Shown here: one piece after another, positions 33,233 through 44,142 of the stretch | How positions within the stretch are numbered: the stretch's first letter is position 1 | How the letters are laid out: each line of letters starts with the position of its first letter | From: Pseudomonas salomonii | GTDB lineage: Bacteria; Pseudomonadota; Gammaproteobacteria; Pseudomonadales; Pseudomonadaceae | NCBI RefSeq assembly: GCF_900107155.1 | Contig: NZ_FNOX01000004.1 | Coordinates: 434,001 to 498,000 of the forward strand | Direction of reading: 5' to 3' | DNA length: 64,000 bases | The notes under the pieces: model-generated | What the model was told of the DNA's origin: nothing | What the model saw: only the letters and a program-made list of their open reading frames with translations | Databases searched by the model: none | Program-made: the position numbers and the translations under genes

Positions 33233-34594
33233 TTACTGGTTGGCCAGCTTGTGTTCCAGGTAGTGAATGTTCACACCACCTTCGCAGAAGCCTTCATCGC
33301 GGACCAGATCCCGATGCAGCGGGATGTTGGTCTTGATGCCGTCAACCACGATTTCGTCCAGGGCATTGCGCATACGGGCCATGGCCTCGTCGCGGGTGGC
33401 GCCCCAGGTGATCAGCTTGCCGATCAGCGAGTCGTAGTTGGACGGAACCTTGTAGCCGCTGTACAGGTGCGAATCCACACGCACGCCGTTGCCGCCCGGC
33501 GCGTGGAAATGCTTGACCAGGCCAGGGCTTGGGATAAAGGTTTTCGGGTCTTCGGCGTTGATCCGGCACTCCAGGGAGTGGCCGTGGATCTTCACGTCGT
33601 CCTGGGTGAAGGACAGCACGTTGCCGGCGGCGATGCTCAGCATCTCCTTGACGATGTCGATACCGGTGACCATCTCCGAAACCGGATGCTCTACCTGCAC
33701 ACGAGTGTTCATCTCGATGAAGTAGAAGCGGCCGTTCTCGTAGAGGAACTCAAAGGTACCGGCGCCACGGTAATTGATGTCGATGCACGCCTTGACGCAG
33801 CGAGCCAGGACTTCCTGGCGCGCGGTTTCGTCCAGGCCCGGTGCCGGTGCTTCTTCCAGCACCTTCTGGTGACGACGTTGCAGCGAGCAATCGCGGTCGC
33901 CCAGGTGGATGGCGTGGCCCTGGCCGTCGGACAGTACCTGCACTTCCACGTGACGTGGGTTGGTCAGGTACTTCTCCAGGTAGACCATCGGGTTGCCGAA
34001 CCAGGCAGCCGCTTCGGAGCGGGTCTGCTTGGCAGCTTCGATCAGGTCTTCTTCCTTGTGCACCACACGCATGCCGCGACCACCACCGCCACCGGCGGCC
34101 TTGATGATCACCGGGTAACCGACTTCGCGACCAATGCGCAGGGCGGTTGCCTCGTCTTCCGGCAGTGGGCCGTCGGAACCTGGAACGGTTGGCACGCCGG
34201 CTGCGATCATGGCGTCCTTGGCCGACACCTTGTCGCCCATCAGGCGAATGGTTTCGGCTTTAGGGCCGATGAAGGCGAAGCCGGATTTTTCCACCTGTTC
34301 GGCGAAATCGGCGTTTTCCGCGAGGAAGCCGTAGCCTGGGTGGATGCCATCAGCGCCGGTCACTTCAGCGGCTGCGATGATGTTCGAGACTTTCAGGTAC
34401 GAGTTCGTGGCCAGTGGCGGGCCGATGCAAATGCTTTCGTCCGCCAGTTTCACGTGCATCAATTCGGTATCGGCCGTCGAGTAAACAGCGACGGTCTTGA
34501 TGCCCTCTTCCTTACAGGCGCGCAGGATACGCAGCGCGATCTCGCCGCGGTTGGCGATCAGGACTTTTTGCAGTTTCTTCGCAGGTTTCAACAT
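33233..34594 (-). CDS. accC: Biotin carboxylase subunit of acetyl-CoA carboxylase
   Basis: About 453 residues; ATP-dependently carboxylates the biotin carried on AccB, the first half-reaction of malonyl-CoA synthesis. The start is '[20 protein letters not shown]'. The glycine-rich ATP-grasp loop is '[17 protein letters not shown]', and the catalytic region is '[20 protein letters not shown]'. The ATG at 34594 has GGAG at 8 bp; the longer frame begins with TTG inside accB. It is 17 bp downstream of accB in the conserved aroQ-accB-accC order. Confidence 0.98.
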   Translation of the reverse strand: MLKPAKKLQKVLIANRGEIALRILRACKEEGIKTVAVYSTADTELMHVKLADESICIGPPLATNSYLKVSNIIAAAEVTGADGIHPGYGFLAENADFAEQVEKSGFAFIGPKAETIRLMGDKVSAKDAMIAAGVPTVPGSDGPLPEDEATALRIGREVGYPVIIKAAGGGGGRGMRVVHKEEDLIEAAKQTRSEAAAWFGNPMVYLEKYLTNPRHVEVQVLSDGQGHAIHLGDRDCSLQRRHQKVLEEAPAPGLDETARQEVLARCVKACIDINYRGAGTFEFLYENGRFYFIEMNTRVQVEHPVSEMVTGIDIVKEMLSIAAGNVLSFTQDDVKIHGHSLECRINAEDPKTFIPSPGLVKHFHAPGGNGVRVDSHLYSGYKVPSNYDSLIGKLITWGATRDEAMARMRNALDEIVVDGIKTNIPLHRDLVRDEGFCEGGVNIHYLEHKLANQ

Positions 34595-34611
34595 CGAAGG
34601 CGCTCCGCGGT

Positions 34612-35070
34612 TCAAACGATGGTGAACAGCGGCTGGTCGTACTCAACCGGCTGACCGTTTTCTACCAGGATGGATTCGATGACGCCGGCTTTTTCAGCCG
34701 TGATGTGGTTCATCATTTTCATCGCTTCAACGATGCAGATGGTGTCGCCCACTTTCACGGTTGCGCCGACTTCAACGAAGGCTGGCGAGGTCGGTGCCGG
34801 GGTGCGGTAGAAGGTACCGACCATTGGCGACTTGACCACGAAGCCGTTCAGCGCAGGCGCGGCCGGGGCGGCCGGTGCAGCAGCAGCCGGGGCGGCGGCA
34901 GGTGCGGCAGCCGGAGCAGGTGCTTGCATCTGTGGCGCGTAGAACTGTTGAGCCGGGGTCTTGCTGTGGCGGCTGATCCGTACGGATTCTTCGCCTTCCT
35001 TGATTTCCAGCTCGTCGATACCGGATTCTTCCAGCAGTTCGATCAGTTTCTTAACTTTACGGATATCCAT
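34612..35070 (-). CDS. accB: Biotin carboxyl carrier protein of acetyl-CoA carboxylase
   Basis: 152 residues. An N-terminal helical part is followed by a flexible Ala/Pro linker (about residues 49-74) and a biotinyl domain. The biotin-accepting lysine is Lys118 in '[10 protein letters not shown]'. The thumb loop '[16 protein letters not shown]' marks the acetyl-CoA carboxylase type. It shuttles the carboxyl group from AccC to the carboxyltransferase. It starts 24 bp after aroQ. Confidence 0.98.
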   Translation of the reverse strand: MDIRKVKKLIELLEESGIDELEIKEGEESVRISRHSKTPAQQFYAPQMQAPAPAAAPAAAPAAAAPAAPAAPALNGFVVKSPMVGTFYRTPAPTSPAFVEVGATVKVGDTICIVEAMKMMNHITAEKAGVIESILVENGQPVEYDQPLFTIV

Positions 35071-35094
35071 GAATCATCAACTCCCAAGGGTCGG

Positions 35095-35550
35095 TCAGGG
35101 GCGCTTGGCCGGTTGTTCAAGTTGTTCCAGGGCGGCCTCCAGGGCCAGTCGGTAACCGCTGGCGCCAAGGCCGCAGATCACACCTACCGCTACGTCGGAG
35201 AAGTAGGAGTGATGGCGGAAAGCTTCGCGTTTGTGCACGTTCGACAAATGCACTTCGATAAATGGGATGCTCACCGCCAGCAGCGCGTCACGTAATGCAA
35301 CACTTGTATGCGTAAAAGCGGCGGGATTGATCAGGATAAAGTCCACGCCTTCGCCACGCGCGGCATGGATGCGATCAATCAATTCGTACTCGGCATTGCT
35401 TTGCAGGTACAGCAAATGGTGGCCGGCTTCACGCGCCCGGCGTTCCAGATCAAGGTTGATCTGTTCCAGGGTCACCGCCCCGTAGACGCCCGGTTCGCGG
35501 GTGCCAAGCAGGTTCAGGTTGGGTCCGTGAAGAACCAGAAAGGTCGCCAT
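35095..35550 (-). CDS. aroQ: Type II 3-dehydroquinate dehydratase
   Basis: 151 residues; dehydrates 3-dehydroquinate in the shikimate pathway. The family signature is '[20 protein letters not shown]', with the catalytic tyrosine in the GVYG part. '[19 protein letters not shown]' and '[20 protein letters not shown]' (catalytic histidine region) follow. First gene of the aroQ-accB-accC operon. In P. aeruginosa a dipZ/dsbD gene lies upstream; here a 272-bp gap with a REP element is found instead. Confidence 0.98.
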   Translation of the reverse strand: MATFLVLHGPNLNLLGTREPGVYGAVTLEQINLDLERRAREAGHHLLYLQSNAEYELIDRIHAARGEGVDFILINPAAFTHTSVALRDALLAVSIPFIEVHLSNVHKREAFRHHSYFSDVAVGVICGLGASGYRLALEAALEQLEQPAKRP

Positions 35551-35700
35551 CGGCTGTTCCTTGTTATTGATGTGGGTGCGTCAGAACCCGGCGACTATGC
35601 CGCAAAGCCTTTGTGACTGTCCAGTTCTATGCAGTAGGCGGCACGATTAGCGATGATTGCACAAAATTTGTGACTGTGAGGCTGGATTTGGTCAGTGATT

Positions 35701-35812
35701 GATCGTTCCCACGCTCCGCGTGGGAATGCCGCCCCGGACGCTCCGCGTCCCGCTCTGAAGTCGTGACGCGGAGCGTCACAGGATGCATGACCACGCAGAG
35801 CGTGGGCACGAT
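35701..35812. repeat. Complex GTTCCCACGC-type REP between ctpL-like gene and aroQ
   Basis: GATCGTTCCCACGCTCCGCGTGGGAA with inner GGACGCTCCGCGTCC and GACGCGGAGCGTCAC arms and a closing CAGAGCGTGGGCACGATC. Third and slightly decayed copy of the plan at 27501 and 33070. Confidence 0.82.
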
Positions 35813-35822
35813 CTCGATCGCA

Positions 35823-37784
35823 TTAGACGCGAAACGCCTGCACCGCAGTGTTCAGCTGCCCACCCAGTTCCAGCAAATGCTCACCCTGGCTACGTCCTTG
35901 GCCGATGCGCAGCAAATTATCCTCGCCCAGCTGGTGAATCCGCTCGCTGTTGTCACGAATCTCACTGACGGCGCCACTCTGCTGCGCGGTCACATCGGCG
36001 ATGCGCACGGCAGTGTCGGAGATGGTCTGGATCGCCCCGACGATTTCATCCAGCGCGCCGTCGGCCGCCTGGGCCTGCTGGGCGGTGGCCTCGGCGTGTT
36101 CGACCTGGGCGCGCATGCCCTGCACCGACTGATGGGCGGCGCTTTGCAGGCCGGTGATCAACCCCTGGATTTCAGCAGTGGCGCCCGCCGTGCGTTGGGC
36201 CAGGGTGCGCACTTCGTCAGCCACCACGGCAAACCCGCGCCCGGCTTCCCCGGCGCGGGCCGCCTCGATGGCGGCGTTGAGGGCCAGCAGGTTGGTCTGG
36301 TCGGCAATCGAGCGAATCACGGTGAGCACGCCGCCGATGGTGGCGGATTCTTCCGCGAGTTTCTCGATCATCTGGGCGTTTTGCTGCACTTCACCCACCA
36401 GCGCATGCAAGCCGGTGAGGCTCAGGCCGATCACCCGTTGGCCTTGTTCCACGGCCAGGCCCGCACTGCGGCTGGCACCCGCAGCTTGGCTGGCGTCGCC
36501 GGCCACTTGCTGGATGGTGGCTTCCAGCTCGCCCAAAGAGTCGCGGATCTGTGCGGTATCACCCGCTTGGCGCTGCGCACCATCATGCAAGCCACTGCTC
36601 AGCTCGGCCAGGGCGCGACTGCTACCGGCGACTTCTTCGGCATTCCCGCGAATGGTGCCCACCAGGGCCACCAGATACGCGCGCAAGCGGTTCAGCGAGG
36701 CTTCAATATCGTGCAGTTCGCGGTTGGTCTTGCCCAACGCAATCGGCTGGCTGAAATCACCTTCGGCCCAGGTCGACAGCGCCGGCGCAAGGTTGGTCAG
36801 CACCCGCGCCAGGCGCCGTTGCAGGGTGTCGATCAGCAGGGCAATCAACAGGATCAGGCCGATCATCACGCCTTGCAGCAGGCGGACTTCACCCTGGATC
36901 CTGGCGTGTTGGGCGCGCACCACCGGCTCCAGGCCGGAGATGGCCTGTTGCACGGCGGCGATTTTCAGGTGGGTCGCGGCGGCCAGTGCGGTGCGTTGCT
37001 GGATTTGCTCGCGGGTACGCTGGAGTTCGGCGGGGTAGCGGGTCAACAGGCTGTTGAGTTCGCGCTTGAGGTCGACGCCAGTGTCCTGGGCTTCGGTTTT
37101 TGTGGTGTTTTCAAGGCCCATCATGGCGGAAAAATCATCGGCGCCGGATTCGCTGCTGGCCTTGACGCCCAGCAATGGCAATGCGGCCAACAGGTCCGCC
37201 TGGGTACGGATACTGGCGACTTCGCGTTCCACGTCATCGGCCAACTCCGCGCGCCCGCTGCTGACCAGCTTGTCGCGGGCCAGGGACAGTTTGCCCAGGT
37301 GCTGGGACGCAGCCAGCAACGGCGGCAGGTAGCGAGCGGCGTCCGGTGCGTTGGCGCCCGTGGCGTATTGGCTCAGTTGCTCCAGGTTCGCGCCCAGCTC
37401 ACGTTCGGCTTGCAGCAACAGGGCTTGCGGGTCACCCGCCAGTTTGCCGGCGGCGAGCAGCTCGGTTTTGCTGAAGGTATCCAGATCCACCAGGCTGGGG
37501 CGCAGGTTTTGCGCAAGGTCTTGCGGCAACTCGTCCAGATGCTGCAACAGGCTTTCCAGGCTTTGACTGGCGCTGCTCAAGCGCAGGGCATCGCCGCTGG
37601 ACAGGTAGTCGTCAATGTTGCGCGCGGCCTGGTTCTGAAAGGTCTGCGACAGGCTCAGGTAGCGTTCCATCAGCAGATAAGGCCGTTCCAGTGCGCGTTG
37701 CGACCACCAAAGCGTGGCCCCAAGGGCCAGGCACACGGCCACCAGCAGAAGGGTATTGAGATTGGTCAGCAGCTTCAGGCGCAT
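35823..37784 (-). CDS. Methyl-accepting chemotaxis protein, CtpL-like
   Basis: About 653 residues. A first membrane helix ([16 protein letters not shown]), a long helical periplasmic sensor (about 35-320) and a second helix ([14 protein letters not shown]) come first. A HAMP-like linker and the signalling domain follow, with the hairpin tip '[34 protein letters not shown]'. Position between gcbA and aroQ matches P. aeruginosa PA4844 (CtpL), a receptor linked to taxis to phosphate at low concentration and to chloroanilines; ligand identity here is inference. The ATG at 37784 is preferred over a TTG 12 bp upstream. Confidence 0.88.
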   Translation of the reverse strand: MRLKLLTNLNTLLLVAVCLALGATLWWSQRALERPYLLMERYLSLSQTFQNQAARNIDDYLSSGDALRLSSASQSLESLLQHLDELPQDLAQNLRPSLVDLDTFSKTELLAAGKLAGDPQALLLQAERELGANLEQLSQYATGANAPDAARYLPPLLAASQHLGKLSLARDKLVSSGRAELADDVEREVASIRTQADLLAALPLLGVKASSESGADDFSAMMGLENTTKTEAQDTGVDLKRELNSLLTRYPAELQRTREQIQQRTALAAATHLKIAAVQQAISGLEPVVRAQHARIQGEVRLLQGVMIGLILLIALLIDTLQRRLARVLTNLAPALSTWAEGDFSQPIALGKTNRELHDIEASLNRLRAYLVALVGTIRGNAEEVAGSSRALAELSSGLHDGAQRQAGDTAQIRDSLGELEATIQQVAGDASQAAGASRSAGLAVEQGQRVIGLSLTGLHALVGEVQQNAQMIEKLAEESATIGGVLTVIRSIADQTNLLALNAAIEAARAGEAGRGFAVVADEVRTLAQRTAGATAEIQGLITGLQSAAHQSVQGMRAQVEHAEATAQQAQAADGALDEIVGAIQTISDTAVRIADVTAQQSGAVSEIRDNSERIHQLGEDNLLRIGQGRSQGEHLLELGGQLNTAVQAFRV

Positions 37785-37837
37785 GCGTGGTTTCAACCGA
37801 CAGCAAAAGATAAGTGCCTGAAGTTATTGCGTTTTCA

Positions 37838-39508
37838 TTACAAAGTTATGACGGATTCGGTGAATTCCGGTGAAAAGGTGGCACTTTGCTTTGATGTGCG
37901 CGCGGCTTGCACGCGGTTGCGTCCTGCGTTCTTGGCGCGGTACAGCGCCTCGTCGGCCTGGGCAGCCATCATCAGGCTGTCGGAATCGTCGCACAGCTCC
38001 ACCAGCCCGGCGCTGAAGGTGCACCACAAATCCTGCGGCTGGGCCGGGTAGTGAATTTCGGCAAAGCGCCCACGGATTTCGTCCAGCACCTTGCAGGCCG
38101 ATTCCAGGTCGGTGTCGGGCATCACAATGGCGAACTCTTCGCCGCCGTAGCGGCCGATGTAGTCGGTCTTGCGCAGGCGCTGCTTGAGAAACAGCGCCAG
38201 GCTCTTGATGACGCGGTCGCCCATGGGGTGGCCGTGGCTGTCATTGACGCGCTTGAAGTGGTCGATGTCGAGCATTGCAAAGCTCAGCGGCTTGTTCTCG
38301 CGGCGGGCGCGGAAGCTGCAGTCTTCGAGCAATTGCAGGATGTGAGTGTGGTTGTACAGCCCGGTCAGGCTGTCGCGTACCATCCGCGCCTTGAGGTTGC
38401 GCGCCCGCGCCGCGCGGTTGCGCACGGTGGTGATCAGGTGGCGCGGCTTGATCGGCTTGGTGAGGAAGTCGTCGCCGCCTTCGCTCATGGCGTCCAGTTG
38501 TTTATCCAGATCGTCTTCGGCCGACAGGTAGATGATCGGCACACTGACGTAACGGTCGTTGTGGCGAATCACCTTGGCCAGCTCGGTGCCGGTACAGGCG
38601 GGCATATACATGTCGAGGATGATCAGGTCCGGCTGGAAATCCGCCAGTTCGGCCATGGCCTGGATCGGTTCGATCAAGGTGCGCGTGACGATGCCGGCGC
38701 TGTTGAGCAGGCGCTCGGTGTGCAGCGCCTGGGCCCGTGAGTCATCGATGATCAGTACTTTATAGGGTTCGTACTGCGCGACGCAGGTCAGCACTTCGAT
38801 CTTTTCCAAGAGGCTCGACGCTTCCAGGGTGCCGGTGAGGAACTCCTGGCCACCGGCGCGCACCGCGGCCAGGCGCGTTGGCGTGTCGGTTTCATGCAGG
38901 CTGAAAAACAGCAGCGGCAGCTTTTGCTCGAGGCCTTCCTGGGCTTCGGCGGCCAGCTTGAGGCCCAGGCCCGCGCCGCAGAAGTCCACATCCATCACGA
39001 TCGCCGAGGGCAGGCGCTCGGCCAGGGAGGCGCGAAACGCCGCCACACTGTCCAGGGACTGGGCGCTCATGCCGAAGAATTCCAGTTGCTTGGCCAGGCG
39101 TTCGGCGCGGTCGTGATCGGCGAGCATCACGTAGATGGGCTTGCGCATCGGTGGCAGAAAGGTTTGTTCCAACTGGTCGCCCTGACGCAGGCCGGTGCGG
39201 GACAGGCGTTGCATCAGGCGGTTGAGTTCGGTGATGACCTGGCTGCTCAGGCGGCCGCGATTTTCGTCCACCACCTTGAGCGATTCGCCGATGTGCCGCG
39301 CCAGTTGGCCGTGTTCCGGCTGTTCGAAACGCTCGGCAAAGCGCAGCAGGCGCAGGTTGGCTTCGCTGAGTTCGGACAAGTCGGTATTCGACCATTCGCT
39401 GCGTTGCAGGCGTTGCCAGATCTCAAGAATTTGACGTGCCTGATGAATTACCCGCTGGGCAAAATGGTGCTTGAGACGCTCACGGCTGGGGTCTTCTGGC
39501 TCGGTCAT
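37838..39508 (-). CDS. gcbA: Diguanylate cyclase with receiver domains, GcbA-like
   Basis: 556 residues. An N-terminal helical part (1-120) is followed by a degenerate receiver ('YVMLADHDRAERLAKQLEFF'). A canonical receiver has Asp in 'LIILDMYMPACTGTELAKV'. The GGDEF domain is active, with 'RYGGEEFAIVMPDTD', 'LDIDHFKRVNDSHGHPMGD' and an RxxD inhibitory site (RKTD) five residues ahead. It makes cyclic di-GMP. Position and layout match PA4843 and P. fluorescens GcbA, which promotes surface attachment and restrains flagellar motility. Divergent from the DUF2333 gene across a 299-bp gap in which I see no other gene. Confidence 0.9.
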   Translation of the reverse strand: MTEPEDPSRERLKHHFAQRVIHQARQILEIWQRLQRSEWSNTDLSELSEANLRLLRFAERFEQPEHGQLARHIGESLKVVDENRGRLSSQVITELNRLMQRLSRTGLRQGDQLEQTFLPPMRKPIYVMLADHDRAERLAKQLEFFGMSAQSLDSVAAFRASLAERLPSAIVMDVDFCGAGLGLKLAAEAQEGLEQKLPLLFFSLHETDTPTRLAAVRAGGQEFLTGTLEASSLLEKIEVLTCVAQYEPYKVLIIDDSRAQALHTERLLNSAGIVTRTLIEPIQAMAELADFQPDLIILDMYMPACTGTELAKVIRHNDRYVSVPIIYLSAEDDLDKQLDAMSEGGDDFLTKPIKPRHLITTVRNRAARARNLKARMVRDSLTGLYNHTHILQLLEDCSFRARRENKPLSFAMLDIDHFKRVNDSHGHPMGDRVIKSLALFLKQRLRKTDYIGRYGGEEFAIVMPDTDLESACKVLDEIRGRFAEIHYPAQPQDLWCTFSAGLVELCDDSDSLMMAAQADEALYRAKNAGRNRVQAARTSKQSATFSPEFTESVITL

Positions 39509-39807
39509 ATCCTGACTACTAGTGAGGGTGCATGCTGAGGTCGACTGATGGCTCTATGCTAGCACCTCTTTTCTGTTGCATGAGTGTCATACGTCAATTA
39601 AGTACACGTCTTGGGTATTCATTTATCGACTCAATGGTCGCGCTGCGTAAAAAGCGTGCATCCTTTATAGTCGAACGCCTCCCACCTGCCACGTTCGGTT
39701 AAAAGCCCCGCGCCGATGGGCACGATGGGGTAGGGTTGTGGTCGGAGTGTTTGACCGCACCCGGACAATTGACGTGCATGAACTCAAGTGATTGAAAGGA
39801 TATCGCC

Positions 39808-40875
39808 ATGCTGGACTGGAAAAACCGTGCAGGCAGTGCCAAAGGCCCCGCCCCTGAGCCAAAGTCGACCCAACGCGGCTACTTTCGCAACCTGCTGATG
39901 AGCAAAGCGCTGCTCAGCGTGCTGGCCTTGTACCTGTTGGTCACCGGCGGCCTGGGTTGGTACTGGAGCGAAGAGCCGGCGCTGTTCCCGGTCCAGCAAA
40001 ACGCCCAGCTTGCCGCCGAGAAGGAAGGCAAGCAGATGGTGATTGGCTACACCACCGTCGAAACCCTCAAGACCGTGGTCGGCACCTTGCTGAACAAGCC
40101 CGGTGGCTACATTTCCAACGACCGTTTCCCGCCAGGCCTGTGGATGGACAACATGCCGAGCTGGGAATACGGCGTGCTGGTGCAAGTGCGCGACCTGACG
40201 CGCGCCCTGCGTAAAGACTTTGCCCGTTCGCAGTCGCAGTCGGCTGAAGACGCAGATTTGGCCAAGGCCGAGCCGCGCTTCAACTTCGACAACAAGAGCT
40301 GGGTGCTGCCGTCCAGCGAGTCGGAATACCAGGAAGGCATCAACTCCCTGAGCCGCTACGAAGCGCGCCTGTCCGACCCGAACCAGAGGGGCGCGCTGTT
40401 CTATGCCCGCGCCGACAACCTGAACAACTGGCTGGGCGATGTCGCCACGCGCCTGGGGTCGTTGTCGCAACGTCTGTCGGCCAGCGTAGGCCGGGTAAAA
40501 TTGAACACCGCACTGAAAACCGAAGCCCTGGCGCCGGGTGAAGTGCCGCAGGTCGATGAAGAAGTGGTGGAAACCCCATGGATGCAGATCGACAACGTGT
40601 TCTACGAAGCCCGTGGTCAGGCGTGGGCCTTGTCGCATTTGCTGCGTGCGATTGAAGTCGACTTCGCCGACGTGCTGGCCAAGAAAAACGCCACCGTCAG
40701 CGTGCGTCAGATCATTCGCGAGCTGGAAGCCTCGCAGGAACCGGTATGGAGTCCTATGATTCTTAACGGCAGTGGCTTTGGCATCCTCGCCAACCACTCG
40801 TTGGTCATGGCCAACTATATTTCCCGGGCAAACGCTGCAGTTATAGATTTGCGTCAGCTCCTCAACCAGGGGTGA
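39808..40875 (+). CDS. DUF2333 family membrane-anchored protein
   Basis: 355 residues with one membrane helix near the N-terminus (about residues 31-50, 'ALLSVLALYLLVTGGLGWYW') and a soluble periplasmic remainder. 'LLNKPGGYISNDRFPPGLWM', 'MPSWEYGVLVQVRDLTRALR' and 'YARADNLNNWL' are DUF2333 blocks. Function is unknown. AAAGGA precedes the ATG. Its stop overlaps the Nudix gene, and the DUF2333-Nudix-SUI1-speA order is conserved in Pseudomonas. Confidence 0.92.
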   Translation: MLDWKNRAGSAKGPAPEPKSTQRGYFRNLLMSKALLSVLALYLLVTGGLGWYWSEEPALFPVQQNAQLAAEKEGKQMVIGYTTVETLKTVVGTLLNKPGGYISNDRFPPGLWMDNMPSWEYGVLVQVRDLTRALRKDFARSQSQSAEDADLAKAEPRFNFDNKSWVLPSSESEYQEGINSLSRYEARLSDPNQRGALFYARADNLNNWLGDVATRLGSLSQRLSASVGRVKLNTALKTEALAPGEVPQVDEEVVETPWMQIDNVFYEARGQAWALSHLLRAIEVDFADVLAKKNATVSVRQIIRELEASQEPVWSPMILNGSGFGILANHSLVMANYISRANAAVIDLRQLLNQG

Positions 40876-40877
40876 TG

Positions 40878-41414
40878 ATGGACGCTACTCCCAACGAGGC
40901 CGCACACCGTGTGGCCTCTGATGCTGAACTGATCTGCTGGGTCGACGAGCAGGACAACCTGCTCGGTCACCTCGTCAGGTCCGACCTGCGCCAGCGCGGC
41001 CTGATCGGCCGGTGCACCTTTATCTTTCTGTTCAACACCGCCGGTGAGCTGTGTGTGCACCGACGCACCCTGAGCAAAGCCCTGTACCCCGGTTTTTGGG
41101 ACACGGCGGCAGGTGGCATGGTGGCGGCGGGCGAGAGCTACGCGGTGTCGGCTGCTCGTGAGTTGGAAGAAGAACTCGGGGTGGGCGGTGTGGAATTGGT
41201 CGAGCATGACCATTTTTACTTTGAGGACGGTGATAGCCGGTTGTGGTGCACATCTTACTCGGCAGTGTGGGATGGCCCGCTGTGCTTGCAGCCCGAAGAG
41301 GTCATGGAAGCGCGGTTTTTGCCCCTTGAAACGGTCCTGCAGGAAGCTGAACTCAAGCCTTACTGCCCGGATGCTCAAGAGGGCCTGCGGCGCTATCTGG
41401 CCTCACGTCGCTAA
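40878..41414 (+). CDS. Nudix hydrolase
   Basis: About 178 residues. The Nudix box is 'GGMVAAGESYAVSAARELEEELG', a close match to GX5EX7REUXEEXGU, giving a Mg-dependent pyrophosphohydrolase. The N-terminal 'DEQDNLLGHLVRSDLRQRGL' and 'LFNTAGELCVHRRTLSKALY' resemble the YfcD/IPP-isomerase-like subgroup. The substrate is unknown. Two ATGs (40875, 40878) follow AGGGG; the second has better spacing. The gene overlaps or abuts the DUF2333 stop. Confidence 0.9.
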   Translation: MDATPNEAAHRVASDAELICWVDEQDNLLGHLVRSDLRQRGLIGRCTFIFLFNTAGELCVHRRTLSKALYPGFWDTAAGGMVAAGESYAVSAARELEEELGVGGVELVEHDHFYFEDGDSRLWCTSYSAVWDGPLCLQPEEVMEARFLPLETVLQEAELKPYCPDAQEGLRRYLASRR

Positions 41415-41597
41415 AGTTGCATAAATTGGCGCTATTTGGCCCTTAGCAATCGGGCTTTTTGCCGTTACACTGCGCGCCTTTTCACCCGAACCGCCTTGGC
41501 GTTTCGGTAGCGCTGCCCCTGCCTGAGTGGGGCTTCGCGGTCGGTAAGTTGCCTTAGCGAATACCGATCAGTCTTTGTCCTCCCAAGAGGATTGCCG

Positions 41598-41969
41598 GTG
41601 GCCAAAAAAGCCGCATCCTTCGCCGCCCTTGGTGGCCTGGTATTTTCCACCGACGCAGGTCGACACTGCCCGGACTGTCGTCAGCCCGTGGATTCGTGTA
41701 CCTGTAAACAGACCCTGATCCCTGAAGGCGACGGCATTGCCCGCGTACGACGCGAGAGCAAGGGCCGTGGCGGCAAGACGGTGACCACCATCACCGGCGT
41801 GCCCCTGGCCGAAGAGGCCCTGAAGGAACTCGCTACCACGCTGAAAAAGCGCTGTGGCACCGGTGGCGCGTTGAAAGACGGCGTCATCGAGATCCAGGGC
41901 GATCACGTCGAGTTGCTGTTGGCCGAGCTGATCAAGCTGGGTTACAAGGCGAAGAAATCCGGCGGCTAG
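41598..41969 (+). CDS. yciH: SUI1/YciH translation factor-like protein
   Basis: 123 residues, GTG start with AAGAGG at 8 bp. 'CPDCRQPVDSCTC' is the N-terminal cysteine motif and 'RRESKGRGGKTVTTITGVPL' the SUI1 core, which is related to eukaryotic eIF1. Bacterial YciH proteins bind the 30S subunit and affect start-site selection in vitro. The gene is transcribed toward speA, as in P. aeruginosa PA4840-PA4839. Confidence 0.93.
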   Translation: MAKKAASFAALGGLVFSTDAGRHCPDCRQPVDSCTCKQTLIPEGDGIARVRRESKGRGGKTVTTITGVPLAEEALKELATTLKKRCGTGGALKDGVIEIQGDHVELLLAELIKLGYKAKKSGG

Positions 41970-42181
41970 CCGCCTCTGTGAAACCCACCCCGATGACCGC
42001 TTTGCTGAACGCGAACGCTCGTCTCCATGGTTTTCACAGAGCCTGTTCCTGACCGGTGTCTAAACTCTGCCCTGCGAGTGGGGTCTACCTTCCTTACAGG
42101 CAAATCGTCATTTTCATTCTTTAGACTTCGCCAGCCTTGCAACAAGGCGTGGTGATCTTCGACTTTATATAGGGGACTTCG

Positions 42182-44095
42182 ATGTCCGTACGACGCACAC
42201 GCAAAGACGATGGCAGCCAATGGACAGTTGCGGACAGCCGCAGTGTTTATGGGATTCGCCATTGGGGGGCCGGGTATTTCGCGATCAATGATGCCGGTCG
42301 CGTTGAAGTCCGTCCGAACGGCCCGAACAGCACGCCGGTTGATCTGTACGAGCAAGTCGACGAGCTGCGCAAAAGCGGCCTGTCCTTGCCGCTGCTGGTG
42401 CGTTTCCCCGACATCCTGCAAGACCGTGTACGCCAACTGACCGGCGCGTTCGATTCCAACATCGAGCGCCTGGAATACCAGAGCAAGTACACCGCGCTGT
42501 ACCCGATCAAGGTGAACCAGCAGGAAGCGGTGATCGAGAACATCATCGCCACCCAGAACGTGTCGATCGGCCTGGAAGCCGGCTCCAAGCCTGAGCTGCT
42601 GGCCGTGCTGGCCCTGGCGCCGAAGGGCGGCACCATCGTCTGCAACGGTTACAAAGACCGTGAGTTCATCCGCCTGGCGCTGATGGGCCAGAAGCTTGGT
42701 CACAATGTGTTTATCGTGATCGAGAAAGAATCCGAAGTCGGCCTGGTGATCGAGGAGGCTGCAAGCCTCAAGGTCAAGCCGCAGGTTGGCCTGCGTGTGC
42801 GTTTGTCGTCGCTGGCGTCGAGCAAATGGGCGGACACCGGTGGCGAGAAATCCAAGTTCGGTTTGTCGGCGGCGCAATTGCTGTCGGTGGTCGAGCGCTT
42901 CCGCGCTGCCGGCCTGGACCAGGGCATCCGCCTGCTGCACTTTCATATGGGTTCGCAGATCGCCAACCTGGCCGACTACCAGCACGGTTTCAAGGAAGCC
43001 ATTCGTTACTACGGCGAACTGCGCAACCTCGGCCTGCCGGTCGACCACATCGACGTGGGCGGCGGCCTGGGTGTGGACTACGACGGCACGCACTCGCGTA
43101 ACGCCAGTTCGATCAACTACGACATGGACGATTACGCCGGTGTGGTCGTGGGCATGCTCAAGGAATTCTGCGACGCGCAGAGCCTGCCGCACCCGCACAT
43201 CTTCTCCGAAAGCGGCCGCTCCCTGACCGCCCACCACGCCATGCTGGTGGTGCAGGTCACCGACGTTGAAAAACACAACGACGAAATCCCGCAGATCGAG
43301 AACAAGGAAAGCCTGCCGGAAACCGTGCAGTGGCTGGTCGACCTGCTGGGCCCGACCGACATCGAAATGGTCACCGAGACTTACTGGCGCGCCACTCACT
43401 ACATGAGCGACGTGGCCACCCAGTACGCCGACGGCAAGCTGACCCTGGCGGAAAAAGCCCTGGCCGAACAGTGCTACTTCGCCGTGTGCCGTCGCCTGCA
43501 CAACTCGCTCAAAGCCCGTCAGCGCTCGCATCGCCAAGTGCTGGACGAACTCAACGACAAGCTGGCCGACAAGTACATCTGCAACTTCTCGGTGTTCCAG
43601 AGCCTGCCGGACACCTGGGCGATCGGCCAGGTGCTGCCGATTCTGCCGCTGCACCGTCTCGACGAAGAACCGCTGCGCCGCGCCGTGCTGCAAGACCTGA
43701 CCTGCGACTCCGACGGCAAGATCAAGCAATACGTCGACGAGCAGAGCATCGAGACCAGCCTGCCGGTGCACGGTTTGAACGAAGGCGAAGACTACTTGCT
43801 GGGTATCTTTCTGGTCGGCGCTTACCAGGAAATCCTCGGTGACATGCACAACCTGTTCGGTGACACCGACTCGGTGAACATCTACCAGCGTGAAGACGGT
43901 TCGGTGTACAGCGCCGGGATCGAGACCCACGACACCATCGAAGACATGCTGCGCTATGTGCACTTGTCGCCGGAGGAGTTGATGACGCACTACCGTGACA
44001 AGTGCGCCAGCGCGAAGATCAGTGCCAGCGAGCGTACGCAGTTCCTGGATGCGTTGCGTCTGGGTTTGACGCGTTCGTCCTACCTGTCCTCATAA
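42182..44095 (+). CDS. speA: Biosynthetic arginine decarboxylase
   Basis: 637 residues, PLP-dependent (group IV/alanine racemase fold). It converts arginine to agmatine for putrescine and spermidine synthesis. The PLP lysine is in '[15 protein letters not shown]'. '[18 protein letters not shown]', '[18 protein letters not shown]' and '[15 protein letters not shown]' are SpeA signatures. The length is typical. The ATG follows AGGGGA. A REPIN stands downstream. Confidence 0.98.
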   Translation: MSVRRTRKDDGSQWTVADSRSVYGIRHWGAGYFAINDAGRVEVRPNGPNSTPVDLYEQVDELRKSGLSLPLLVRFPDILQDRVRQLTGAFDSNIERLEYQSKYTALYPIKVNQQEAVIENIIATQNVSIGLEAGSKPELLAVLALAPKGGTIVCNGYKDREFIRLALMGQKLGHNVFIVIEKESEVGLVIEEAASLKVKPQVGLRVRLSSLASSKWADTGGEKSKFGLSAAQLLSVVERFRAAGLDQGIRLLHFHMGSQIANLADYQHGFKEAIRYYGELRNLGLPVDHIDVGGGLGVDYDGTHSRNASSINYDMDDYAGVVVGMLKEFCDAQSLPHPHIFSESGRSLTAHHAMLVVQVTDVEKHNDEIPQIENKESLPETVQWLVDLLGPTDIEMVTETYWRATHYMSDVATQYADGKLTLAEKALAEQCYFAVCRRLHNSLKARQRSHRQVLDELNDKLADKYICNFSVFQSLPDTWAIGQVLPILPLHRLDEEPLRRAVLQDLTCDSDGKIKQYVDEQSIETSLPVHGLNEGEDYLLGIFLVGAYQEILGDMHNLFGDTDSVNIYQREDGSVYSAGIETHDTIEDMLRYVHLSPEELMTHYRDKCASAKISASERTQFLDALRLGLTRSSYLSS

Positions 44096-44142
44096 GTACA
44101 CTGCTCCCAGGCTGACAAGATCTCAAAGTGACAGAGATCCAG

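Noticed and set aside
27501..35812. Repeats that could be mistaken for a CRISPR array
   Set aside because: The copies are kilobases apart, palindromic and in separate intergenic gaps, with no spacers and no cas genes; they are REP-type elements.
39509..39807. A possible small gene in the 299-bp gcbA/DUF2333 gap
   Set aside because: No frame with a ribosome site and coding character was seen; the gap most likely holds the two divergent promoters.
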